In this document: piece by piece, positions 43,139 to 51,735 of the stretch
Position numbering within the stretch: position 1 is the first letter of the stretch
Layout of the letters: each line of letters starts with the position of its first letter
Assembly (NCBI RefSeq): GCF_000425125.1
Contig: NZ_AULE01000001.1
Span: forward strand, 1-64,000
Direction of reading: 5' to 3'
Length of the DNA stretch: 64,000 nt
DNA from: Paenibacillus taiwanensis DSM 18679
GTDB taxonomy: Bacteria; Bacillota; Bacilli; Paenibacillales; Paenibacillaceae
Position numbers and translations under genes: made by a program
The notes under the pieces: model-generated
Databases searched by the model: none
What the model saw: the letters and a program-made list of their open reading frames with translations, nothing else
Told to the model about the DNA's origin: nothing

Positions 43139-43489
43139 CTACAGTGTCTCAGCTGCCTGTTTTACTAAACTCAACAATTGATCTGTATCTACTTCATGCC
43201 CCTGCCGTATTTTGATCGTTTTGCGTTCTGGAGGCCCCTCAAACAATCCTTCTGGGAGAATAAGCCCCGTTGCGTTAAATATGGTGAAGCTCACTGCATC
43301 TTTTGACGTTGAGATCACGGCTGCATACTTCCCATTTTTCAAAAAATGAGGCTTTTTGTATTGAATACGCTCCAACACATCAGGCAGTGCTTGATGAACA
43401 ACTTCACGGAGTCGAGCTGCTAATTCCCTTTGCCAAGGTTCTTTGATTTCAGCTAGAAAATCGGATACTTCCTGATTATGAGTCATCAT
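43139..43489 (-). CDS. DUF1801-family protein
   Basis: The 116-residue soluble protein has AAAGGAG before its ATG. It matches the DUF1801/YdhG type: VSDFLAEIKEPWQRELAARLRE at the start, ALPDVLERIQYKKPHFLKNG and ERKTIKIRQGHEVDTDQL. Small proteins of this family are of unknown biochemical role. It follows the GNAT gene at 43501 by 11 bases on the same strand, so the two form an operon. Confidence 0.88.
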   Translation of the reverse strand: MMTHNQEVSDFLAEIKEPWQRELAARLREVVHQALPDVLERIQYKKPHFLKNGKYAAVISTSKDAVSFTIFNATGLILPEGLFEGPPERKTIKIRQGHEVDTDQLLSLVKQAAETL

Positions 43490-43500
43490 TTATGCTCCTT

Positions 43501-43923
43501 TTAATATAAGTCTTTTTTCAAATAATAGTGTGTGTACGTCCCCGCATTTTCAATGGACCCATACACCTCAAAGCCATGTCTCTTATAAAAATCCAGCGCT
43601 TGAAAGCTTAACGTATCTAGCTTAATAAAATCACACTTGTTATCTCGTGCAATCTGTTCGACTTCGGCTATTAGCTTGCTGCCGTAGCCTTGTTTCCGCA
43701 GCGCTTCGTCTACGTATAAATAATGCACCTCTAGCCAATTAAAGCAGATCTCACCTACAATACCGCCGTGTACTTGACCGTTCTCATTTTTGACAAACAG
43801 ATTTACTTCTTCATTTCTGCCTTTTAAATGTTCTGGGAAATGCCGTGCATTAAATGAAATAAGTCCATTTCGTACGTATTGCTTGTCCGTGCTACTGGAT
43901 TCACGCTTAATATGAAAATCCAT
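43501..43923 (-). CDS. GNAT-family N-acetyltransferase
   Basis: The 140-residue protein with AGGAG upstream shows the GNAT fold: LEVHYLYVDEALRKQGYGSKL with the acetyl-CoA loop RKQGYGS, and LDTLSFQALDFYKRHGFEVYG near the end. It is of the general PhnO/YjdJ-like single-domain kind. The substrate cannot be told. First gene of a two-gene unit with the DUF1801 gene. Confidence 0.9.
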   Translation of the reverse strand: MDFHIKRESSSTDKQYVRNGLISFNARHFPEHLKGRNEEVNLFVKNENGQVHGGIVGEICFNWLEVHYLYVDEALRKQGYGSKLIAEVEQIARDNKCDFIKLDTLSFQALDFYKRHGFEVYGSIENAGTYTHYYLKKDLY

Positions 43924-44084
43924 CGTCTCACTCCTGTTCTAAGTTGCTGCTCTGCCGTGAATGGGATACACTCCCTTTTTCTTTTAACACATTTATCCAT
44001 ATAACTATATCATGCGAAACGGCAATAGGGCTACTGCTCGAAAAGAACGAACAGTAACCCCATGACAGTCAAACTAAAAGTTAA

Positions 44085-44465
44085 CTACTTTTTCTCCATG
44101 ATCGCAAAGTAATTTTGTTCCTCGTCTGCAAAGTTAAACACTCTACCAGAAGGCATGCTAACCATTTCACCAACTGTAATCTGTTTATCCGCAAAATCTT
44201 TGTACAGTTGATCAAGATTATCTGCAAAGAACAACAGCGAAGGTGTACCCAAATTTAATTCAGGCTGCATCTTGGCAATCAGTTCCTTGTTATGCAGGAC
44301 GATGCTTGTTGCTGCATCTTTAGAAGGTGCAATTTCAATCCATCTCAAACCTTGCCCATTATCCTCTTCCGAAATGACACTAAACCCTACTTTTTCTGTC
44401 CAAAATTTCACTGCTTCATCCTGATTGTTTACATAAACCATAATTTGACCCACTTTAGTAATCAT
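44085..44465 (-). CDS. VOC-family (glyoxalase/bleomycin resistance-like) protein
   Basis: The 126-residue protein contains two beta-alpha-beta-beta-beta modules: VGQIMVYVNNQDEAVKFWTE and FFADNLDQLYKDFADKQITVG, ending NFADEEQNYFAIME. Candidate metal ligands are incomplete, as in many YyaH-like relatives. A GAGAGGAAG site precedes the ATG. It may be a lyase, dioxygenase or binding protein; nothing in the context decides this. Confidence 0.88.
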   Translation of the reverse strand: MITKVGQIMVYVNNQDEAVKFWTEKVGFSVISEEDNGQGLRWIEIAPSKDAATSIVLHNKELIAKMQPELNLGTPSLLFFADNLDQLYKDFADKQITVGEMVSMPSGRVFNFADEEQNYFAIMEKK

Positions 44466-44603
44466 TTACTTCACTTCCTCTCTGCTTGTTATGTTTATAC
44501 TATTTTTTACATTTTAACTTTTGCTTATACTTAATTTACAACATTATCGTCTATCTGTGCACACTAGATTCCGTTCCCATATGGTTTTGTGACACACGTG
44601 CTT

Positions 44604-45776
44604 TTACTTCAATTTAAACGCCATCAAAAAAGTGAGAAACAGAATACAAGCCCCTGCTATAAATGGCGCAAATACATGTACATCGAATAAACTTCCAGCC
44701 AAAGTCGGACCTACAATATTCCCGATACTGATATAGGCATTATTCATACCCGCCACATAACCTTGCTCACTTCCCGCCATTTTAGAAAGCTGTGTTTGAA
44801 GTGCAGGTCGAAGCATAGCTGTAGCCAAAAAAATACATGAGGTGACCAGAAAGATGCTCCAGAAATTAACGGCCAATAAAAGTCCTATATAGGCAAATGA
44901 AGTTAACAGCAAGGATCCTTTTATCACGTTGTGTTCGCCAAACTTCTTCACCACTTTTGTTACCATTAATGCCTGCATGCCCACTCCAATAATCGCACCT
45001 GTCGTTAAAATGATAGCAATATGCTGAGGTGTAAACTGGAAACGATTCGTTACATACAAACCTAGCACGGATTCAAAATTTGCGATGCCAAACGTCATCA
45101 CGAGGACGAGCACAAAGAGCAGCGCGTACTTGGATTTTATAGATTGGGCGTACTGTTTCAAAATAGATTCCCGAGGTTTATTCTTTTCCCGTGCTGATTT
45201 CATTTGATCTGGCGACAAACTTTCTGGTAAACAAAGGAGTGAAAAAATAACGGCAGCAACCGCCGCACCAGTCGCTACATAGAGTGGCATTCTCGTTCCA
45301 TACCCTGCAAGAAATCCTCCCAGTCCAGGTCCGATTACAAATCCGCAGGACATTGCTGCTGATAACAGGCTATTTCCTTTTACGCGATCTTCGGTAGTTG
45401 TAATATCAGCTACATAAGCCATCATTGGAGGAATCATTAAGGCCGCAGCCACACCTTCGAGCAGCCTTGAAGCATACAACATCCATAGCGCATCTCCAAT
45501 AGCAAATATAAACTTGGCTACAGCAAAGACAATAACACCTGCAATAATAAACGGCTTCCTACCATACCGATCCGATAATTGTCCTGTGCGTGGAGATAGC
45601 AAAAACTGTGTAATCCCATAGGCTGCCACCAATAATCCCATCGACTGTCCACTTGCTCCAAATTCAATAATTAACTCTGGCAAAATAGGCGTTATTAACC
45701 CTACCCCTACCATAACAATAAATATATTAACCATAAGAATCACGAGTACACTTTTATGGTTTGTTAATGTAACCAT
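44604..45776 (-). CDS. MFS drug/efflux transporter, TCR/Tet-like 12-helix
   Basis: The protein has 390 residues, with the ATG at 45776 behind GAGGAGG at six bases. Twelve hydrophobic helices are seen. The MFS loop motif between helices 2 and 3 is FLLSPRTGQLSDRYGRKPFI, and the antiporter motif near helix 5 is GFVIGPGLGGFLAGYG. These are hallmarks of the DHA1 drug:H+ antiporters that include tetracycline pumps. The gene has an unusually long 5' region with two intrinsic-terminator-like hairpins, which suggests expression is held off until an inducer is present. The real substrate is not known. Confidence 0.92.
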   Translation of the reverse strand: MVTLTNHKSVLVILMVNIFIVMVGVGLITPILPELIIEFGASGQSMGLLVAAYGITQFLLSPRTGQLSDRYGRKPFIIAGVIVFAVAKFIFAIGDALWMLYASRLLEGVAAALMIPPMMAYVADITTTEDRVKGNSLLSAAMSCGFVIGPGLGGFLAGYGTRMPLYVATGAAVAAVIFSLLCLPESLSPDQMKSAREKNKPRESILKQYAQSIKSKYALLFVLVLVMTFGIANFESVLGLYVTNRFQFTPQHIAIILTTGAIIGVGMQALMVTKVVKKFGEHNVIKGSLLLTSFAYIGLLLAVNFWSIFLVTSCIFLATAMLRPALQTQLSKMAGSEQGYVAGMNNAYISIGNIVGPTLAGSLFDVHVFAPFIAGACILFLTFLMAFKLK

Positions 45777-45863
45777 ACTACGCCTCCTCACTTGCAGCAC
45801 AGCAATTTTTAATATCTGTTAATTGCCTATATGTGACTTTTGAATTTATGATATTCGAAATGC

Positions 45864-45900
45864 AAAAAACCTCCTTATCCACGAATGACGGGATAGGAGG
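45864..45900 (-). terminator. leader terminator (proximal) upstream of the MFS gene
   Basis: On the minus strand CCTCCTATCCC pairs with GGATAAGGAGG around a nine-base loop and is followed by TTTTTT, 88 bases before the MFS start codon. No gene lies directly upstream on this strand to be terminated, so it is probably an attenuator within the leader. Confidence 0.75.
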
Positions 45901-45970
45901 CAGCGATGTAGAAATACGAACAAAAAGATACACGGCTCGCGTCAAAGAGCAACTATCTTATCGTCCATAT

Positions 45971-46056
45971 AAAAAAGCCCGCACTAATCCTATCCAGAAA
46001 ATTCGTATGTTACGATTTTTCTTTTGTGGAATCGGATTAGTAGATCATTGGCTTTT
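45971..46056 (-). terminator. leader terminator (distal) upstream of the MFS gene
   Basis: A long imperfect hairpin on the minus strand: AAAAGCC and ACTAATCC pair with GGATTAGT and GGGCTTTT, then TTTTTT. A tiny frame, ATG ATC TAC TAA, begins inside the left arm after GGAAAGGG. The structure precedes the proximal leader terminator. Confidence 0.55.
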
Positions 46057-46175
46057 GGTCACCCTTTCCAAACTTATTGTCAGTCAGCATAGCATAGTGC
46101 AGTTAAGAAGGTCAATCCAAATTGTTCTATTTTGCAGCCTCGCATGTGTGCTAACTAGATGTACTTGATTAAAAG

Positions 46176-46210
46176 ACACAACTCACGTTATTACGAATTG
46201 TGTTTTATTT
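46176..46210. terminator. terminator after the alpha/beta-hydrolase gene
   Basis: ACACAA/TTGTGT arms lie beyond the hydrolase stop codon, with T-rich sequence on both sides (CTTTTAAT on the minus strand, TTTATTTC on the plus strand). Confidence 0.5.
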
Positions 46211-46218
46211 CTGAGGCG

Positions 46219-47163
46219 TCAAATTGAAGGATTAAGCGCTCTGGCCATTGCGTCCACATAGCTCTCAATAGCACGTTGGCTCACTTTCGCTTCTGGCACA
46301 AACACTTCAAAACAGTGGAAGCTCCCTGGATACATCTGAAACTCAACGTCAACACCCGCTTGTGCAAGACGTGTCACATATTCGATAATCTCATCGCGGA
46401 ACAGATCTAGCTGCCCCACGCACGTATAGGTCGGCGGCAGTCCAGCCAAGCTATCCGCTCGCGCGGGTACCGCATATGGAGACAATTCGTGAGTATCCTC
46501 CTCCTTGCCCAAGTACATGCGCCAAGCTTCCAAATTGTTTGCTCGGTTCCAGGTAGCGTTTTCCGCCGTGATTTCATAGCTGGATGCCGTCGTATTACGA
46601 TTGTCAATCATCGGATATAGCGGCATTTGGAAAATAAGTGCAGGCCCTCCTTTATCCCGCGCCATTAGTGCAAGCGCAGCAGTCAAACCTCCACCCCCGC
46701 TTGCACCAGCAATCGCAACCCGATCCACATCGATGCCAAGCAGCTCCGCTTTGTCCGTCATCCATACCAAGCCGGCATAACAGTCCTCAATGGCGGCTGG
46801 ATAAGGATGCTCTGGAGCAAGTCGATAATCAACTGACACGACAACACAATTAGCCCCCTGCACGAAGCGCTCGCACAATGCGTCATCCATATCTGGATGA
46901 CCGAGCACATAGCCACCTCCATGTATCCACAGCATGGCGGGAAGCTTTGCATCCGTTCTGTTTGCTGGTTCATAAATTTTGACTAACATCTCATCTGCTG
47001 CGCCCCTAATCATTTTGCTTATCGTGCGAACATGCTCCGATGCCACAATAGGAGGACCAGACAGCATATTTCTGCTCCCCTGCAAGTTCGCTTCCAACTG
47101 GAAGCCAGGAAATTGCGCTAACGCCGACTTTAACTCCGGTAACACCCGTTTTTCAAAATGCAT
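46219..47163 (-). CDS. alpha/beta-hydrolase, HSL-type carboxylesterase
   Basis: The 314-residue enzyme has the hormone-sensitive-lipase oxyanion motif LWIHGGGYVLGHPD, the nucleophile Ser in AIAGASGGGGLT, the acid Asp in GQLDLFRDEI and the His in PGSFHCFEVF. It should hydrolyse short acyl esters in the cytosol. GGAGG lies before the ATG. It follows the luciferase-like monooxygenase gene by 59 bases on the same strand; a hydrolase/flavin-oxygenase pair may act together on xenobiotic or ester substrates, which is inference. Confidence 0.92.
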   Translation of the reverse strand: MHFEKRVLPELKSALAQFPGFQLEANLQGSRNMLSGPPIVASEHVRTISKMIRGAADEMLVKIYEPANRTDAKLPAMLWIHGGGYVLGHPDMDDALCERFVQGANCVVVSVDYRLAPEHPYPAAIEDCYAGLVWMTDKAELLGIDVDRVAIAGASGGGGLTAALALMARDKGGPALIFQMPLYPMIDNRNTTASSYEITAENATWNRANNLEAWRMYLGKEEDTHELSPYAVPARADSLAGLPPTYTCVGQLDLFRDEIIEYVTRLAQAGVDVEFQMYPGSFHCFEVFVPEAKVSQRAIESYVDAMARALNPSI

Positions 47164-47222
47164 ATGTATTCCTCCACTAGTAGAATGTCATGTCGAATCA
47201 AATCCACATTTATGAATGTAAC

Positions 47223-48290
47223 TTACAATAGGGCTTCGCTCCCCGTTTCTAATTCCCACTTGGCTATTTCTGCCCTAACCCGCGGCGCTACCTCAGTCCC
47301 TAGCAGTTCAATAGCTTTCATCACTTGATCATGTGGCATCGTACTTAATGGCACATACATCATAAAGCGTGTAATCCCGACATGTTTGCGCAGATGAATA
47401 ATCTTCTGCGCAACCGTGTCCGGATCACCTACATACAGCGCCCCATCAAAGCTGCGTGCTGCATCGAAGCTGGCACGATCATAATGCGCCCATCCACGCT
47501 CCTTGCCTAACTTATTCATACCTGCTTGTGTAGATGGAAAAAAGGTGTCGGCCGCCAGCTCCGTGTCTTCTGCCACAAATCCGATTGAGTGTGAACCGAC
47601 TCGAAGCTGCGATAAATCATGACCTGCGTGTGCCGCTGCCTTCTTATAAAGCTGCACCAGCGGTGCAAAGTGCATCGGGCTTCCACCAATAATAGCGAGC
47701 ATCAGTGGCAGTCCCAACAGACCGGCACGAATAGCCGATTCCTGATTTCCCCCGCTGCCAACCCATATCGGCAAAGAACTTTGAACAGGTCGTGGATATA
47801 CGCCCAAATGGTTAATCGCTGGCCGATGTCCGCCCTTCCAGGTTACCTTTTCTGACGCACGTATTTTAAGAAGCAGCTCCAAATGCTCGTCAAACAGCGC
47901 ATCATAGTCATTGAGGTCATAGCCAAACAACGGAAATGATTCAACAAAAGAGCCTCGCCCCGCCATAATCTCCGCACGTCCATTTGAAAGTCCATCCAAT
48001 GCCGCAAAATCCTGAAACACCCGCACAGGATCAGCTGATGACAGCACTGTCACCGCACTAGTCAATCGAATCCGTTTCGTCTGGGATGCAGCGGCAGCGA
48101 GTACAACCGCTGGTGAAGACGCTGCATAATCCTCACGGTGATGTTCGCCTATCCCAAACACATCCAGCCCGACTTGATCGGCCAAAATCATTTCTTCAAC
48201 CACCTCACGCAATCGCTGCGCGTGGCTGATCACTTCACCCGTTTGAATATCCGGTTTTGTTTCTACAAACGAAGTAATCCCAATTTCCAC
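47223..48290 (-). CDS. luciferase-like (LLM) flavin-dependent oxidoreductase, copy 1
   Basis: The 355-residue protein has a GTG start with AAGGAG upstream. It is a TIM-barrel flavin monooxygenase of the bacterial luciferase type: DVFGIGEHHREDYAASSPAV, RIRLTSAVTVLSSADPVRV, LSNGRAEIMAGRGSFVESFP and LPIWVGSGGNQESAIRAGLL. It uses reduced FMN or F420 from a partner. Very similar to the protein at 57563-58642, so the two are paralogues 10 kb apart. Probably in an operon with the hydrolase gene at 46219. Confidence 0.92.
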   Translation of the reverse strand: MEIGITSFVETKPDIQTGEVISHAQRLREVVEEMILADQVGLDVFGIGEHHREDYAASSPAVVLAAAASQTKRIRLTSAVTVLSSADPVRVFQDFAALDGLSNGRAEIMAGRGSFVESFPLFGYDLNDYDALFDEHLELLLKIRASEKVTWKGGHRPAINHLGVYPRPVQSSLPIWVGSGGNQESAIRAGLLGLPLMLAIIGGSPMHFAPLVQLYKKAAAHAGHDLSQLRVGSHSIGFVAEDTELAADTFFPSTQAGMNKLGKERGWAHYDRASFDAARSFDGALYVGDPDTVAQKIIHLRKHVGITRFMMYVPLSTMPHDQVMKAIELLGTEVAPRVRAEIAKWELETGSEALL

Positions 48291-48467
48291 AAGTCATCTC
48301 TCCTTCATAAAGTTCCTTCGTACATGAACCTGAATAACAGTCTATAGTTTGATTTTCGTTAATTCGATTTCATATATCTCTATTTCAAATTATTAATCCG
48401 TTCTTTGCGGCACACGGACAATCCCCCCGATGCTTGTTTCTTCACCTGAATAGCGTAGGACACTTGC

Positions 48468-49745
48468 TTAGGCTGATGCTGTGGTTGTAGAACGACTGGT
48501 CACAATCCAGAATAGAAGAGCTGCTGCACTAACAGTCGCCCCAAGCAAGCTTACTCCCCCCCAACCATAGTGCGCATAAGTATGAGTTGAAGCAATTGAA
48601 CCGCTTGCACTGCCAATAGAATAGAACACCATGTATCCGGCAGTAAGCCGACTCCGCGCCTCCGCACGCAAAGGAAGGATCATCGTCTGATTCGTTACAT
48701 GTACTGCCTGTACGGCCAAGTCAAGCAGAACAATACCGATCACTAAAGCGATCAAAGACTGCTCTGTATAACTGATCAACAGCCAAGACACCAACAATAG
48801 AATCAAAGCAATACCTGTCGTTTTCTGTCCGTAACCTCGGTCAGCCAGCTTCCCTGCCCGTGCTGCGGCCAACGCTCCTGCTACTCCTACAAGCCCGAAT
48901 GCCCCAATGGCACTGTGGGATAGAGATAAGGGCGGTGCATGAAGAGGCAGCACGAGTGATGTCCATAAAATGCTGAAGTCAGCAAAGATCAACAGGGCCA
49001 AAATGGAGCGGATGCGTAACACCCTTTCCTGTACAAACAACCTAAAGACCGAACTAAGCAGTTGCAGATAGGTCAGTGATTGCACCTCACGTTCAACATG
49101 AGGCAGCACCTTAAAAAACATACAAATCATAATAAACAGAAGCGCAGCTGAAACCAGATATACGGAACGCCAACCCGCAAGATCAGTAAGTATGCCTGAA
49201 ATGGACCGTGCAAGCAGTATGCCGATTACAATTCCACTTGTTACGATGCCAACAACACGTCCTCGTTCGGCTGGAGCAGCCATATTTGCTGCAAACGCCA
49301 CAAGCGTCTGGGTCACTACAGCAAGCAGTCCCACCATTGCCATACCTGCGAATAGCGCTGTGCTGGTGGAGGCTGTTCCCACGATAACGAGAGCCAGCAT
49401 AGATAGTAACATCTGACCGATAATCAAGCGGCGCTGGTGCAGTAAATCTCCAAGCGGCACCAGCAGCAGCAGTCCCACCCCATAAAAGATCTGAGTGATG
49501 GTAATCACCATACCAATGGTGGAGTAATCGATACCAAACTCACTCGACAGTTGATCGAGAAGTGGCTGTGCGAAGTAAATATTAGCAACTGACATGCCAC
49601 AAGCAACTGCAAACAAAAGAGTCACATAGCGAGACATGGGCACACGATGATCCAAGTCAGATGTTTCTAACGCCTTCTGCGACATATCCGCATTTCGATT
49701 GACGTTTACTGCCCCATTGTCTATACCCTCCTCTATTTTATACAC
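48468..49745 (-). CDS. MFS transporter (YbcL/arabinose-efflux-like)
   Basis: The 425-residue protein has a GTG start, with AAGGAGG six bases upstream; an internal ATG at 49685 is an alternative. After a 35-residue hydrophilic head there are twelve helices. Typical motifs are ACGMSVANIYFAQPLLDQL, LLVPLGDLLHQRRLI and GIVIGILLARSISGILTDLAGW. The TetR-type gene at 50041 is divergent, and related operator-like sequences lie in front of both genes. This is the classic repressor/pump arrangement, so induction by a pump substrate is likely. Confidence 0.92.
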   Translation of the reverse strand: MYKIEEGIDNGAVNVNRNADMSQKALETSDLDHRVPMSRYVTLLFAVACGMSVANIYFAQPLLDQLSSEFGIDYSTIGMVITITQIFYGVGLLLLVPLGDLLHQRRLIIGQMLLSMLALVIVGTASTSTALFAGMAMVGLLAVVTQTLVAFAANMAAPAERGRVVGIVTSGIVIGILLARSISGILTDLAGWRSVYLVSAALLFIMICMFFKVLPHVEREVQSLTYLQLLSSVFRLFVQERVLRIRSILALLIFADFSILWTSLVLPLHAPPLSLSHSAIGAFGLVGVAGALAAARAGKLADRGYGQKTTGIALILLLVSWLLISYTEQSLIALVIGIVLLDLAVQAVHVTNQTMILPLRAEARSRLTAGYMVFYSIGSASGSIASTHTYAHYGWGGVSLLGATVSAAALLFWIVTSRSTTTASA

Positions 49746-49784
49746 ATATAGCCTCCTTCCCTTTGCCTAATACGCATAATAACA

Positions 49785-49799
49785 TACCAATCAGTACGT
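49785..49799. promoter_or_regulatory. TetR-operator-like site near the MFS gene
   Basis: TACCAATCAGTACGT shares TAC-N3-TCAGTA-N-GT with TACTGTTCAGTAAGT at 49952-49966. It lies 40-55 bases before the MFS start codon. Confidence 0.5.
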
Positions 49800-49951
49800 T
49801 ATAACGCCCAGTAAATATAACGCGCAGATGGGATTTGTGTCAACACATTTATTTAGTAAAACAAGTGATTCATTACGTTTCATCATTATTCCAATTACGT
49901 GAAGGCAGGCTTCCTTTGACAAATTAAACTGCTAATTATACAATAATAATA

Positions 49952-49966
49952 TACTGTTCAGTAAGT
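49952..49966. promoter_or_regulatory. TetR-operator-like site near the tetR-type gene
   Basis: TACTG-TT-CAGTA is a perfect inverted repeat inside the longer motif shared with 49785-49799. It lies 75-90 bases upstream of the tetR-type start codon, consistent with autorepression. Confidence 0.55.
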
Positions 49967-50040
49967 AAATATTGACCAGGATTTAGGATTTAAATTTCTA
50001 GTCATAAATGAAAAATAAATCGTAACGAGAGGTATTCAAG

Positions 50041-50622
50041 ATGGCGAGAACTCGCGAATTTGACGAAGAAAAAGTATTGGATGCAGCGATGCAGCTATTT
50101 TGGGAGAAGGGATATGAGGCGACCTCATTAAGTGATTTAACAGCCAGAATGGGCATACAACGTCCTAGCATATACTCCGCTTTTGGGGATAAGAAAGAAT
50201 TGTTCGAAGCCGCGCTGCGTAAATATACGATGTCCCGTGCTTCAGATGTACGTGCCAGACTTCAAAGCCACTCCTCTGTAAAAGAAGCATTTTCCACTTT
50301 TTTTGAAGATGTAATTTCGGAGGAGTATGTAGGGGACCGCAGTCGGGGCTGCTTTTGCATCAATACGATGGTGGAGCTTGCGCCCCATGATGAGAAATTT
50401 GAAATTTTGACCAGGGAACATCAAATGTACCTAGCTGTTATATTCCAAGAAACGATTGAACGAGGTATACAATCAGGTGAACTTGAGGCAACTGTAGACG
50501 CAAGAGCATTATCGCAGGCGCTCATTATATCGTTAATTGGGTTAACCGTCATGATGAAGTCTCGCCCTCAACGAGCATTTGTTGATAACGCGGTAAAAGC
50601 GACACTTGCATTGCTTCAATAA
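50041..50622 (+). CDS. TetR/AcrR-family transcriptional regulator
   Basis: The 193-residue repressor has the N-terminal helix-turn-helix LDAAMQLFWEKGYEATSLSD and GIQRPSIYSAFGDKKELF, of the YxaF/AcrR type. The C-terminal ligand domain contains GRSRGCFCINTMVELAPHD, a pair of cysteines seen in this subgroup. CGAGAGG precedes the ATG. It is divergent from the MFS gene at 48468, which is its most likely target together with itself. Confidence 0.93.
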   Translation: MARTREFDEEKVLDAAMQLFWEKGYEATSLSDLTARMGIQRPSIYSAFGDKKELFEAALRKYTMSRASDVRARLQSHSSVKEAFSTFFEDVISEEYVGDRSRGCFCINTMVELAPHDEKFEILTREHQMYLAVIFQETIERGIQSGELEATVDARALSQALIISLIGLTVMMKSRPQRAFVDNAVKATLALLQ

Positions 50623-50784
50623 TATGAGTGGATTTCAAGCTGAAACCGCCTAAAGCCCCTGCAACGGAGATTGTCTTAATCCTCAGACACAGGAGCTTGG
50701 ATCAGGTTCTTCTCGTACGTTTAGACGGAGAACCTCTTCCTCTCATTTATTCCGGCTTTGTGTTATCATTTCATTTACTTGTCA

Positions 50785-51327
50785 TTACAGCCGGATAGAA
50801 TAAGGTTTGGCATGATATAACACATGTTTTCTTAGTGGACTATTAGGCTCAACTTTTGGATGATCGAACGTGTTCAAATAGCTCATTCCAATTTTGTTCA
50901 TCACGTTTTGCGACGGCTTATTCACCTCGGCTGTAAAGCTATACACCTCACTAAAGCCTAATTCGTTAAATCCGTATTGCAAGCAGGCTGCTGCTCCTTC
51001 TGTTGCAAACCCTTGCCCCCAAGCTTCTTTTTTCAGCCGCCAGCCGATTTCGATGCAGGGTGTAAAATCAGCTTCAAATGTGGCCTTGTGAAATCCAATA
51101 AGCCCGATAAACTCCTTGTTTTGCTTGGTTTCCACGGCATATAACCCAAATCCGCACGCTTCAAATTCAGATTGAATGGCGTGATAGAAACTGATCGTTT
51201 CATCTGGGGTTAACGTTTTAGGAAAATAGGTCATAACCTGTTCATCCGCATTTAGCCGACAGAATGGCTCCACATCCCGTTCTTCCCAGTCACGTAAGTT
51301 CAATCTTGATGTTTCGATGTAAATCAT
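50785..51327 (-). CDS. GNAT-family acetyltransferase, RimJ/RimL type
   Basis: The protein has 180 residues from the ATG at 51327 (GGAGGG five bases upstream). It opens YIETSRLNLRDWEERDVEPF, the usual RimJ/RimL start, with EIGWRLKKEAWGQGFATEGA as acetyl-CoA motif A and EVNKPSQNVMNKIGMSY near the end. Such enzymes acetylate protein N-termini, aminoglycosides or small amines; the substrate here is unknown. Confidence 0.92.
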   Translation of the reverse strand: MIYIETSRLNLRDWEERDVEPFCRLNADEQVMTYFPKTLTPDETISFYHAIQSEFEACGFGLYAVETKQNKEFIGLIGFHKATFEADFTPCIEIGWRLKKEAWGQGFATEGAAACLQYGFNELGFSEVYSFTAEVNKPSQNVMNKIGMSYLNTFDHPKVEPNSPLRKHVLYHAKPYSIRL

Positions 51328-51344
51328 GTTATCCCTCCGACAGT

Positions 51345-51599
51345 TCATTTCAAGAAATCAACTTGCCAATACGACCCGTTCCAATAGCCGTTTCTTGCAT
51401 TAAAATCCATATTAATGTTTTGATCAAACTGGTCCACTACTTCATAGTCTGTATGCGGAGCATTGTTAATTGTAAAATCAGTCGTTATTTTAAAATGGCG
51501 CATTTCCCTGTCATCCGTATTCGTAATGGTAATCGTAGGGGCAGGATCATCGATGGCTGTATTGTTGGCATCATCAGTGCCCACCACTTTTAACATCAC
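51345..51599 (-). CDS. short hypothetical protein, possibly a gene fragment
   Basis: An 84-residue frame starts GTG-ATG without a convincing ribosome site. It contains PTITITNTDDREMRHFKI, then HTDYEVVDQFDQNINMDFN and an aromatic tail (NGYWNGSYWQVDFLK). The alternation suggests beta structure. It stops 18 bases before the acetyltransferase start. No signal peptide. It may be the end of a once larger gene; I do not recognise it. Confidence 0.35.
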   Translation of the reverse strand: MMLKVVGTDDANNTAIDDPAPTITITNTDDREMRHFKITTDFTINNAPHTDYEVVDQFDQNINMDFNARNGYWNGSYWQVDFLK

Positions 51600-51735
51600 A
51601 AAACCAAAGAGAGCTCTGTCTGTTAAAAGTAAATAACCCTAAGAAAGACTAAATCTCTTGATTTAAGTCAATGAGCCGTCATCTACCACCTATTACAATG
51701 AAATCAACACAACATCACATCTAGGAGGTAATGCT

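Noticed and set aside
44032-44064. Inverted repeat GGGGTTACTG/CAGTAGCCC after the VOC gene
   Set aside because: The arms pair, but no T tract follows, so termination is not supported.
45833-46168. 111-codon plus-strand frame in the pump leader region
   Set aside because: It has no ribosome site, covers both leader hairpins of the opposite strand and has no protein-like pattern.
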